Below, piece by piece: positions 16,770 through 26,000 of a stretch of DNA of 59,737 bases. The translations under genes and the position numbers were made by a program. Position 1 is the stretch's first letter. Each line of letters begins with the position of its first letter. The notes beneath the pieces are model-generated. The model was given only the letters and a program-made list of their open reading frames with translations, ran no database searches and was not told the origin of the DNA. Location: positions 1-59,737 of the forward strand of contig JAEUQC010000211.1 of NCBI GenBank assembly GCA_016789905.1, in the 5' to 3' direction. The DNA is from Bryobacterales bacterium. GTDB lineage: Bacteria > Acidobacteriota > Terriglobia > Bryobacterales > Bryobacteraceae.

Positions 16770-19700
16770 CGTATCTCTCCTGGTAATTTGTACACCTGCA
16801 AATCCGCCCGTTCGTAGAATCGCTTTTTCGATTCCGCGGACCACGTCTTTGTCGTTTGTTCGAACTGCTCACGGGCAAGCGCTGACGCGCGCTGCGCCCT
16901 CGGATCGCGAGCTTTGGTCAGCGCCGCGGCGTAGATGCCAGCCGCTAGGCACCGCACGAACCGCTGCACCTCTTCGTCATTGGCAATGAGCCAAGGTTCC
17001 ACCACGTTGACGGCCTCCTGATAACGGCCCATCGCATACAGTGCCCGTGCCCGTTTCGTTTGCGCCTCCAGCCCAGCCGTGCTGTCCGAACTTTTGGCAA
17101 GCATTTCAATGGCGGTTTCAGCCGCCCGGAGCGCCGCTGGCGCATCCTGTTTCGCCAGGTATGCGGACGAAAGCGTCATCGCGCTGGCTACCGGCGATAG
17201 GCCCGACGCGCGGGTGGCTTCTTCCACGGCGAGACTTCCCTGCCCTTGTGTCGCCGCCAAGTGACTCCGGATCTGGCGCCACTTGGCAGTGCCCGCCCTG
17301 TCGTCTGGGCTCAGCCGCAGCTCGGCTTCGGCCAGCAGTTCGCCGGCCTTCGCGGCGTCGCCCTCGCTAACACGCGCGTTGGCTTCGTTCAGCAGGCTCT
17401 GCAAATAGTATGATTTCCGGTTCAACCGTTCGTAGACGCCGCGCATTTCCCCATGAATCGCATACGCCTCCGGGAAATCGGCGCGATGCATCGCGGCATG
17501 GGCAACCAGCCCCATCGCCTGCGCCATTTCGTTCAGCTTGCCCCAGGCTCTCGCATCCGCGAGTAACTGCCGGCTCCCGGCCGTCACCTCCGCGTTACGC
17601 CCCAGGTCGATTAGCAAGTTCAGCCGAATTACGCGTGCCTGGAACTGGGCCGCCCTCTGCTTGGACTCGGTATAGTGCGCTGTCGCCGCATCAAGCAGAG
17701 GCAGTGCCTCCGCCGTGCGGGCAGTTCTCGACAGCGTTTGCGCTAATTGCAACTGCGCGTTCGCCGCCGCCAGTTTCAGCCGCCCCTCCGTCGCTATCTC
17801 CAGGCTCTTGCGCAATGCCGCTTCGGCCTCCTCATACTGGTACTGCGCGAAGTGGCGAATTCCCAGGTCATAATAATTTCGCGCCAGCAGTCCGTTGAAC
17901 CCATTGGCACGCACCTGCGAAGCTAACTGGCTGTTGATCTTCTTTGCATCGCCGAATCGCCCGGCGAACGCGGCCACTGTGCCCAGGCGCCCCAGCACCG
18001 CCGCTTCCAGGTACCGGTTTTCGGTCGTCCGTGCCATTTCCATCACTTTGCGCAGTTCGGCCTCCACCTGCGCCGTATCTTTGGCCAACAGATGTTCCTC
18101 GCTCCGTCGCAACGCCACGGCCGTAAGCCCTTCCAGGTTTCCGCGCAGCCGAAATCCCTCCGCTGCCTTGCCCAGCGAAAGCAGCGCTGCTTCCGTCTCC
18201 CGCCGTTGCCCCTGCAGGGCTCCCAACTGCAGCCACGCCGTCGGGTTCTCCGGTTCCTGCCGCAGCAAGTATTGGTAACGCTTGGCCGCGCCGTCCGTAT
18301 CTCCGTTCAGCGCCATCGCTTTCGCCGTGTCCAACGCCGTACCCGGGCCGTTTTCCAGCCGCTCGAAGAGCACTGTGGCCTCCGCGAAGTCTCGCAGTAC
18401 GAACTTCCGAACCGCGTCGGTCAGCCCACCAGGCGGGTCGCGCAAATCCGCCGAACGCAACAGCTCCTCCTTCGCCCGGTCCGCCATGTCCAGCTCTGCA
18501 TACGCCTGCGCCAGCCGCGCGTGCGCGGCAGCGAAGTTCGAGTCCGCGGCCACTGCTTTTTCCAGCAGCAGACGCGCCTTTTGCGGCGATTCCTCATGCA
18601 GCGCCGCCACGCCATCGTTGTACCAGCGCTGCGCCTCCGCGGGTGGGCGGTAGCCGGGCCGAAACTGCCAGTAGAGCAACGTACCAAGCACCGCGAGCGC
18701 CGCCACAAACGCCACTTGCCACACTCGCGCCGGAATCCGGTCCCGCCGCCGCCGTGGAATTGCCGCTCCCGGCTGCCCTTCCAGCGCCACCAGCAATGCG
18801 CGCGCCGACTGAAACCGGTACTCCGGCTCCTGCGCCAGGCACGCCAGAATCGCACGGTCCCACGTGGGTGGCAGTCCATCGACCAGCGAACTGGGCGGCG
18901 GGGGCGTCTCCCGCATTTTTTTCACCGCCAGCGCCATCACCGAACCGCCGCGGAACGGGAGCCTGCCCGTCACCATTTCATACAGCAAAACACCCATAGA
19001 GTAGATGTCAGTCGCCGGGCCCATCTCGGCTCCCTCAATCTGTTCCGGCGCCATGTAGGCAGGGGTTCCCAGCGTGGAACCTGTCACTGTCGCCCCCGAA
19101 ACGCTTAGGCTTCGCGACAGCCCGAAATCGGTGATCACGACTCGTTCCCCCACCAGCATTACGTTCCCCGGCTTCAAGTCTCGATGGATCACGCCCGCCG
19201 CGTGCGCCGCCTCCAGTCCCTCCACCATCTGCCGTGCCATCGACAGCACCACCGCCGGCTCCATTCGCCCTTCGCGCGCCAACCGGGCCGCCAGTGTTTC
19301 GCCTTCCAGCAGTTCCATCGTCAGGAAGTGCGTCGTGCGGCCGCCTTCCCGCGTGTGCCGCCACAGGTCATGGATGCGGCAGACGTTCGGATGCGTGACT
19401 TTACGGGAAAGCTGGATCTCCTGCTTGAAACGTAAATAAGCGCTCTCGGTGATGGCCAATTCCGGGCGCAACGTCTTCACCGCCACGCGTTCGTGGAGTT
19501 CCAGGTCCTCCGCCTCGTAGACCTCACCCATGCCGCCAGCAGCAAGAAATCGCACCATGCGGAATCGTTCTGCCGCCACATCTCCATCGCGGAACGCATG
19601 TAATTCCAGCGCATCCCGCACCCATTCTGCCGGCGGTTGCAGGTCGTCCACCTTCGGACAGTCGGCATCGTTCAGCGCCAGCAACCTCGCCGCCTCGCGC

Positions 19701-19813
19701 ACCACTTCCGGGTCTTCTTCCTTTGCCAACAGCCGTTCCCGTTCACCGGCCGGCAACTCTTCCAGGCGCGCGAACCAGTCCTTCACCTTCTCCCACTGCT
19801 CCGGCGACATCAC
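16766..19813 (-). CDS. Transmembrane Ser/Thr protein kinase with TPR-rich sensor region
   Basis: The 1015-residue protein has three parts. An N-terminal linker (1-83) precedes a complete Hanks-type kinase domain (about 84-350) with the glycine loop AAGGMGEVY, K113, HRDLKPGN at 210-217, DFG at 229-231, GTPAYMAPEQ at 249-258 and a C-lobe arginine. A single membrane helix lies near 364-381, and about 620 residues of TPR-like helical repeats would be outside the cytoplasm. All catalytic residues are present, so it should be active. It overlaps the sigma factor gene by 4 bp upstream and the secreted-protein gene downstream. Kinase-TPR proteins next to ECF sigma factors are characteristic of Acidobacteriota. 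Confidence 0.92.
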   Translation of the reverse strand: MMSPEQWEKVKDWFARLEELPAGERERLLAKEEDPEVVREAARLLALNDADCPKVDDLQPPAEWVRDALELHAFRDGDVAAERFRMVRFLAAGGMGEVYEAEDLELHERVAVKTLRPELAITESAYLRFKQEIQLSRKVTHPNVCRIHDLWRHTREGGRTTHFLTMELLEGETLAARLAREGRMEPAVVLSMARQMVEGLEAAHAAGVIHRDLKPGNVMLVGERVVITDFGLSRSLSVSGATVTGSTLGTPAYMAPEQIEGAEMGPATDIYSMGVLLYEMVTGRLPFRGGSVMALAVKKMRETPPPPSSLVDGLPPTWDRAILACLAQEPEYRFQSARALLVALEGQPGAAIPRRRRDRIPARVWQVAFVAALAVLGTLLYWQFRPGYRPPAEAQRWYNDGVAALHEESPQKARLLLEKAVAADSNFAAAHARLAQAYAELDMADRAKEELLRSADLRDPPGGLTDAVRKFVLRDFAEATVLFERLENGPGTALDTAKAMALNGDTDGAAKRYQYLLRQEPENPTAWLQLGALQGQRRETEAALLSLGKAAEGFRLRGNLEGLTAVALRRSEEHLLAKDTAQVEAELRKVMEMARTTENRYLEAAVLGRLGTVAAFAGRFGDAKKINSQLASQVRANGFNGLLARNYYDLGIRHFAQYQYEEAEAALRKSLEIATEGRLKLAAANAQLQLAQTLSRTARTAEALPLLDAATAHYTESKQRAAQFQARVIRLNLLIDLGRNAEVTAGSRQLLADARAWGKLNEMAQAMGLVAHAAMHRADFPEAYAIHGEMRGVYERLNRKSYYLQSLLNEANARVSEGDAAKAGELLAEAELRLSPDDRAGTAKWRQIRSHLAATQGQGSLAVEEATRASGLSPVASAMTLSSAYLAKQDAPAALRAAETAIEMLAKSSDSTAGLEAQTKRARALYAMGRYQEAVNVVEPWLIANDEEVQRFVRCLAAGIYAAALTKARDPRAQRASALAREQFEQTTKTWSAESKKRFYERADLQVYKLPGEIR

Positions 19814-20394
19814 AACGCTGAACCCGTGATCTCGCCTTCCAGCCAGGCTCTAGCCACCGCCCAGTCTCGTTTCACCGTCTTTTCAGAAATCGAGAGTACC
19901 TCCGCGGTCTGCTCAACCGTTAGCCCCGCAAAAAAGCGGAGTTCTACCACTTTGGCCTGGCGCGGGTCCAATTCCGCCAGCCGCGTCAATGCTCGGTCCA
20001 GGTCCAACATCCGGCCGGATCCTGTGTCCGCCACGGCAACGATATTCTCATTCAATTCAATCCGCAGCCCCGCGCCCCCGCGTTTTTCGGCCAGGTGTCT
20101 ACGCGCGTGGTCAATCAATACCCGCCGCATGGTTTGTGCGGCTGTTACAAAAAAATGCGCCCGGCTTTCCCAACTAAGCGGACCGTTCCCAATCAGCCGT
20201 ACATACGCCTCGTTCACCAGCGCCGAGGCCTGTAGCGTATGGTCCGGACGTTCCCGCCGCATGTATCCCGTGGCCAGCCGGTGCAACTCCTCGTACACCG
20301 CTTCCATCAGCCGCTTCTGCGAATCCCGGTCTCCGTCACGCACGTTGGCCAGCAGTTGAGTTATGTTTCCCTCGATGGCCATGTGAGCGCTCAT
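19810..20394 (-). CDS. ECF sigma factor, PF07638/TIGR02999-type
   Basis: The 194-residue RNA polymerase sigma factor has region 2 (YEELHRLATGYMRRERPDHTLQ and ALVNEAYVRLI), a VLIDHARRHLAEKRGG linker, and region 4 (LDPRQAKVVELRFFAGLTVEQTAEVLSISEKTVKRDW) forming the helix-turn-helix that reads the -35 box. No anti-sigma gene is adjacent; the downstream gene is a transmembrane kinase, so phosphorylation-based control is plausible. The start could be MSAH (20394) or the ATG four codons later. The stop overlaps the kinase start as ATGA. Confidence 0.9.
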   Translation of the reverse strand: MSAHMAIEGNITQLLANVRDGDRDSQKRLMEAVYEELHRLATGYMRRERPDHTLQASALVNEAYVRLIGNGPLSWESRAHFFVTAAQTMRRVLIDHARRHLAEKRGGAGLRIELNENIVAVADTGSGRMLDLDRALTRLAELDPRQAKVVELRFFAGLTVEQTAEVLSISEKTVKRDWAVARAWLEGEITGSAL

Positions 20395-20449
20395 TATATG
20401 TCCTGCAGAGGAATGCGCGGTAATGCAATAACGCGGGCCAAAAGTTTTT

Positions 20450-21985
20450 CTACTTTCGCTTCGGAACGCTCCGCCCTTCGTTCTTGTAGCGCTCCAGCAG
20501 CGTGTGCAAGGCCTTTACTCGTTCCGGATATTGCGCGTATAGGTTCTTTGTCTCTTTCAGGTCTTCTTTCAAATGGAACAACTCGCCGGCCTCCGTATGC
20601 GGGGCCACTCCGTTTCGCTCCCGCCACCAGGCTGGTTCGGCGCCGCCATGCGCGCCCTTTGCCGATTCAAGCAATACCCAGTCGCCCTGGCGGATCCCAT
20701 ACTCATTGTTCATTGAATGGTGGACCGTCGCTTCGCGAATGGGGCCGCGGCGCTTCCAGCCAAATAGCGCCGCCGAAATGTCGTAGCTGTCCTCGGCCGC
20801 GTCGTCCGGTAACTTGTGATTCACCATCGCCGCCACGGTCGCCATCAGGTCAGTCAAACAGATGACTTCCTTTTCCACCATGCCCGCCCTCACACGCCCC
20901 GGTCCCCAGGCAATGAAAGGAACGCGATGACCGCCCTCCCATAACATCCGTTTCGCGCCCCGCAGCGGCCCTTGGCTGGCGTGCGCAAACTCCTGGAGCA
21001 CCGGATACGTCAGGTTCTCCGGGCCATTGTCGCTTGTAAAGATCACCAGTGTATTGTTCGCTTGCCCGGTTCTCCGTATCGCTTCGACAACTTGGCCTAC
21101 ACTCCAATCCGTTTGTTGCACGAAGTCGCCATAACGTCCCGCCCGGCTCTTGCCAATGAACTCGTCGTCGGGGGCAATCGGCGTATGCGGAGACGAAAGT
21201 GCGAAGTACAGGAAGTACGGCCGCGCCGATTTCGCTCGCTCCTCCACGTAGCCCACCGCCCGCCTGGTCAATTCGGGCAGCACTCCCTCCAGCCGCCAGC
21301 CAGGTTTCATCAACCCCGGCCAGCCGAACATCGCCTCCGGCTTCTGCTCCGTCGCCGGCGCTGTCAGCCGGTCGTTCTCAATAAACGTATAAGGCGGGAA
21401 GTTCGGTAGGTCTACTCCAAAGTACGAATCAAAACCGCGGGTAACCGGGCCTTCGCCGATAGGCCTGTCCAACAGAACCTTCTTTGCAAACTCCATGCGC
21501 ACAGATCGCTGCGGGTCCCCAATGCGCACCGTCGAATTCACCTTGCTGCCATCGCTTGTCGCCCAGTCCCAGCCAAGATGCCATTTCCCAATGGCCGCCG
21601 TCTTGTAACCGTGCCGCTGGAGCATTTGGGGAAGCGTTAATCGCTCCTTCTCAATCAAAGGCCGGTCCCACGGCCAAAGGACTTGCGTCTTCAATTCGGT
21701 GCGCCAAGGATAGCGGCCGGTCAATAGCCCGTACCGTGTGGGCGAGCATACGCCGCAGGGCGTGTGCGCATCGACGAATCGCAAACCTTCCTTCGCCAGC
21801 CGGTCGATGTTTGGCGTTTCTATCTTCGACTCAGGGTTGTTGCAGCCGACGTCCCCATAGCCCAAATCGTCGGCCAAAATGATGACAATATTCGGTGGGC
21901 GCTTTGCGGGCGCCGCCATCGCTTGGCCAGCAGCTAACGAGCCGGCTCCAAAGGATCTCAAAAAAGCGCGTCGGGAATGTTCCAT
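20450..21985 (-). CDS. Tat-exported arylsulfatase-family hydrolase
   Basis: The 511-residue type I sulfatase has a twin-arginine leader (HSRRAFLRSFGAGSLAAG), the metal-binding N-terminus NIVIILADDLGYGDVG with D39-D40, and the formylglycine signature C80-S-P-T-R followed by YGLLTGR. It continues with GKWHLG and a late VIFTSDNGPE metal/histidine segment. The cysteine would be converted to formylglycine before export. Likely substrates are sulfated polysaccharides, but the specificity is unknown. No dedicated maturase gene is in the window. It diverges from the LecA-like gene with only 31 bp between starts. Confidence 0.9.
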   Translation of the reverse strand: MEHSRRAFLRSFGAGSLAAGQAMAAPAKRPPNIVIILADDLGYGDVGCNNPESKIETPNIDRLAKEGLRFVDAHTPCGVCSPTRYGLLTGRYPWRTELKTQVLWPWDRPLIEKERLTLPQMLQRHGYKTAAIGKWHLGWDWATSDGSKVNSTVRIGDPQRSVRMEFAKKVLLDRPIGEGPVTRGFDSYFGVDLPNFPPYTFIENDRLTAPATEQKPEAMFGWPGLMKPGWRLEGVLPELTRRAVGYVEERAKSARPYFLYFALSSPHTPIAPDDEFIGKSRAGRYGDFVQQTDWSVGQVVEAIRRTGQANNTLVIFTSDNGPENLTYPVLQEFAHASQGPLRGAKRMLWEGGHRVPFIAWGPGRVRAGMVEKEVICLTDLMATVAAMVNHKLPDDAAEDSYDISAALFGWKRRGPIREATVHHSMNNEYGIRQGDWVLLESAKGAHGGAEPAWWRERNGVAPHTEAGELFHLKEDLKETKNLYAQYPERVKALHTLLERYKNEGRSVPKRK

Positions 21986-22016
21986 GACAACGCAGTGATT
22001 CTAATATAGAAAAGAC

Positions 22017-22961
22017 ATGCGCACCCGCCTTCCCCTTCTGGCCGCCCTTTTCTGCCTGTCGTTAGCAGCGAAAGATTCGACCGTCTATCTGCGAACCAAG
22101 GACGGAGCCTCCAGCGAATCCGTCACCAGTCTCTCCGCCATTCGCGTTACAGTGGACGGAAAACAACGGTCGCTCCCGCTCGCCTCAATCCTCTCGATTC
22201 ACAATGGCGATGCGGCCTCGGCCTCCGAAGCCGAGACCATCGAGGCAGGCATCGTTTCCATTCAGGGCGCCGACCGTGCTGCCCGCGACCTCGCTGTGGA
22301 ACGGTTGACCGCCATTGGCATTCCGGTCATGACTCCTTTGCTGAAGGCGTACAAGGATACCGACCAGCACGAACCGCGTCCCCTCTACCGCTTGTTTGAA
22401 CGCATCATGCCGAGCCATGCCGATCAGTTGAATCGCCAGCTCAGCCTGATTCGCCTCGCATCCGGAGAATCACTGCGCGGGGAAGTGGAACCCTTCCAGA
22501 TCGGCCCGACCGGCTGGAACCAGATCCGCTTGCTCGCCATCAAGCAGAAGTCCATTTCCCGGCGGATGGATATTCATTCTTTGCGTCACAGCACCCAGAT
22601 TGAGTATTTCGACACCGCCGTGATTTTTTCCGCCGACACCAAGGCCACCATCACGGCCAGTGGGTTCACTCGGTTGAGTTGGGAGACCGACGGCTGGGCG
22701 ACCGGGCCCAACGGTCTGCAGAAACCGGGTCCGAACTACAAAACCAATCTTGTCGATGGCCACCCGTTCGGCGCGCTCGTCGGCCGTTTTGGCGCAACGG
22801 GAAATGTTTTTTTTGTCGGCGCTACTTGGCGCGCGCCGGCCGTTCCATTGGCAAAACTCTTCCTCGCCATTAACGATAATCGGCATTGGCAGAACAACCT
22901 TGGCGCTTATCGAGCCACCCTCTCGGCCACCGGCGCCTACGACATTGGCGACCCGCAATAG
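22017..22961 (+). CDS. Secreted protein with a C-terminal LecA-like lectin domain
   Basis: The 314-residue protein starts with a signal peptide (MRTRLPLLAALFCLSLAA). Residues ~20-75 form a beta-rich segment and ~80-130 a helical stretch. The C-terminal ~100 residues resemble the PA-IL/LecA galactophilic lectin fold: GWATGPNG, LVDGHPFGALVGRFG and AINDNRHWQNNLGAY, where Asp/Asn residues would bind calcium and sugar. A role in carbohydrate binding next to the sulfatase is inferred. No catalytic domain is recognised. Confidence 0.7.
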   Translation: MRTRLPLLAALFCLSLAAKDSTVYLRTKDGASSESVTSLSAIRVTVDGKQRSLPLASILSIHNGDAASASEAETIEAGIVSIQGADRAARDLAVERLTAIGIPVMTPLLKAYKDTDQHEPRPLYRLFERIMPSHADQLNRQLSLIRLASGESLRGEVEPFQIGPTGWNQIRLLAIKQKSISRRMDIHSLRHSTQIEYFDTAVIFSADTKATITASGFTRLSWETDGWATGPNGLQKPGPNYKTNLVDGHPFGALVGRFGATGNVFFVGATWRAPAVPLAKLFLAINDNRHWQNNLGAYRATLSATGAYDIGDPQ

Positions 22962-23098
22962 AATAGAAATAAAAAATCTATTGCATCCGATTCAATTCCC
23001 ATTTAATCTCAAATTGTAAAACAATCTAATGGGCCGCTCTCTCGTGCTCCCTCCCCCATCGCCCTCTGGCGAGAGCTTCCGTTTAAGGACCCTGTTGC

Positions 23099-26000
23099 GT
23101 GTCCGTCACTAAGCCGGAAGTTGCTGAGATTCCATCCAGAAAACTGATTGTGGTGGCCATCGGCTCTTCAGCCGGCGGTTTGGAGGCGTTGCGATTCCTC
23201 TTCCACCATTTGCCGCTCGATTCCGACTTTAGTTACGTCGTCGCGCAGCACTTGGCTCCACAACACTCCAGCATGTTGACGGACCTGTTGGCGCGTGAGA
23301 CGGCGATGTCCGTCCGCCAGCTAAACACCGACACGCTCATGGAGCCGGCCTGCATCTACGTCACCGCGCCGAACACCAACGTCGTGTTTCGAAAAGGGTT
23401 CCTGCGGGTCATCGAACCGAATGACCGTGGACCCAAGCCAAGCGTGGATGCGCTGTTGCAATCGCTGGCCGCGGAGATTCCCGAAAGCGCTATCGCCGTT
23501 ATTCTTTCCGGCAGCGGGTCCGATGGCAGCCAGGGTGTTCGTGCCTTGAAAGCCGCCGGTGGCCGCGTTATCGCGCAGGACCCCCGCACCTCCAAGTACT
23601 CCGGTATGCCCCAGGCGGCCATCGCTACCGGTATGGTGGATGCGGTCCTTCCGCCCGAAGAGATCGGCCCATACCTCATCCGTATGAGGGACCACGTCGA
23701 TGCCCCGCCAGGCCAGAAGAAGCAGAAGCGCCGCTCTTCGGAGATCGAACAGATCCTCGAAAAAATCAACCTGGCCACCAACATCGACTTTCGAGGATAT
23801 AAGTCCAACACCATCAGCCGCCGCATCCAACAGCGGCTGGTCGCTACCCGCTGCCAGAGTCTTAAGGACTACATCTCGCTCCTCGACGCCAATCACGACG
23901 AAGCGCAAAGCCTGGCCCAGAACTGTCTCATCTCGGTGACTTCTTTTTTTCGTGACGACGCTGCCTTCGATGCCCTTGCCGCGGCCGTCCGCAACCGTCA
24001 CTCCGGCCCCTCCAAAGAACCGCTTCGCGTCTGGGTGCCGGGCTGCGCCACGGGTGAGGAAACTTACTCGCTCTCCATTCTGCTTTCCCAAGCGCTGCCC
24101 GGCAGGCGCCTCCAGATTTTCGGCACCGATCTCGACGAAAATGCCGTAACATTTGCCCGAAAAGGCCTCTATCCCCCCAGCGTCATAAAGTCCCTGCCCG
24201 CTGCTGTCGTCAGCAAACATTTTCTCGAAACCACTTCCGGGTTTCAGGTGGAGCGCGCCATTCGCGATTCAGTGGTGTTTGCTCGCCACGATCTGTTGCG
24301 CGACCCTCTGTTTCTCAACCTCGATCTCATCAGTTGCCGCAACCTGCTCATCTACCTCAAACCTGCCCTGCAGGAAGAGGTTATGCGGAAGTTCCATTAT
24401 GCGCTGAACCCGAATGGTATCCTCTTCCTCGGCCGTTCAGAAAATCCGGCTGGAGAGTATTTTGAATGCTTCGACCGCAAGGCTCGTTTGTTTACCAACA
24501 AACCCCTTCTGGAAAGCGAACGCCGGCTTCCGGTTACGCGCGACTGGAGCTGTTTTGACCGGGGCACACTGAACACGCAAGTGGAGTCAAACAATCCCGC
24601 AACCTTTCTTCATAGCTTGCTCGTCGATCAATTCGCTCCCCCGTCTGTGCTGATCGACGAAAACTTCCGCATTTTGGAAAGTTACGGCGACATCGGGCGT
24701 TACTTGTTCCTCCAGGAAGGCAAGCCGCAGTTCACGCTTCTGGCCATGGCTCCGCGTGCGGTTGCCGGTTCATTGCGTGCGCAAGTGCAGCGCACGCTGA
24801 AACTCCAGAAGCCCACTCGCGGTGTCCCCAGGAAACTGGTGCTGAACGGAACCGATGTAGTTCTTCAGGCCAACGTTTTTCCCGCGCCGAGGGCCACGCA
24901 GGAGAAATTGTTTGTTGTCAGTTTTGTCGAATCCGCCATGCCCGACGAACCGGCCGCTTCACAAGCCACCATAAGCGCGGAGAATGACGAGCAGATGCGC
25001 GAGTTGGAGCGGGAACTCCACACCACGCGCGAGCATCTACAGGCGGTGGTCGAAGAACTCGAAACTTCGAACGAAGAACTTCAGGCCCTGAACGAAGAGA
25101 TGCAGTCGGCCAATGAGGAACTGCAGGCGTCCAATGAAGAACTGCACGCCTCCAATGAAGAACTGCAATCCACCAATGAGGAACTGCTCACCGTCAACGA
25201 GGAGTTGGAGCACAAATCCATTGAACTCGCGTTCTCGATTGAGGATCTGGAAAATGTTCAGAATAGCCTCGACTCCCCGCTTTTGGTCATCGACGGCCGT
25301 GGCTATTTTCGCCATGTGAACGATGATGCCCGACGGCTATTCGGCCTCAATACCGAACACATTGGCGGTCCTATCGTCATCCCCAACGAGTCGGCTCTTG
25401 CCACCCAGATCGTCACCCGCGCTCAGAAAGTATCCTCCAATGGGCAGTCCAGCGAATTCAAAACTGTCGTCAGCCACCGCCACTTCCGCGTCTGCGTGCG
25501 GCCTTATGTGGGCCGGCACAAGGCTACCCGCGGTGCGGTGGTGGTATTTCATGAGATCACCGGCATGGTGCAAATCCATGATCGATTGCGCCGCGCCGAC
25601 GCACGCCACCGGGTACTCAGCGCTCGCCAGGAAGCAACCATTAACGCTCTTTCCGCCCATATGGCCGTCGTGGATGCCGAAGGCAACATTGTGGGTATCA
25701 ATAACGCCTGGAAGCGGTTCGCGCAGACCAACGGTTATGCCGGACGCCGCTATGGACTCGGTGCAAACTACCTGGCCATATGCGACGAGGGGGCGCGTAG
25801 CGGTGCGCCGGGTTCGGCCGAAGCCGCCGAGGCGGTTCGTTCCGTCCTTTCGGGCGCCACACCCAATGTCTCCTTTGAGTATCCATGTCACTCGCCGTCG
25901 GAAAGCCGTTGGTTCCGCTGTCTGGTCACGGCTGTGCCCGGTGAACGCTCCGGCGGCGCCGTCATCCTCCATGTCGATATCAGTGAGAGGATCATCAAGG

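Noticed and set aside
22962..23098. Possible c-di-GMP riboswitch before the CheB-CheR fusion
   Set aside because: Only a weak 6-bp inverted repeat with a long loop is visible; no riboswitch core motif is found.
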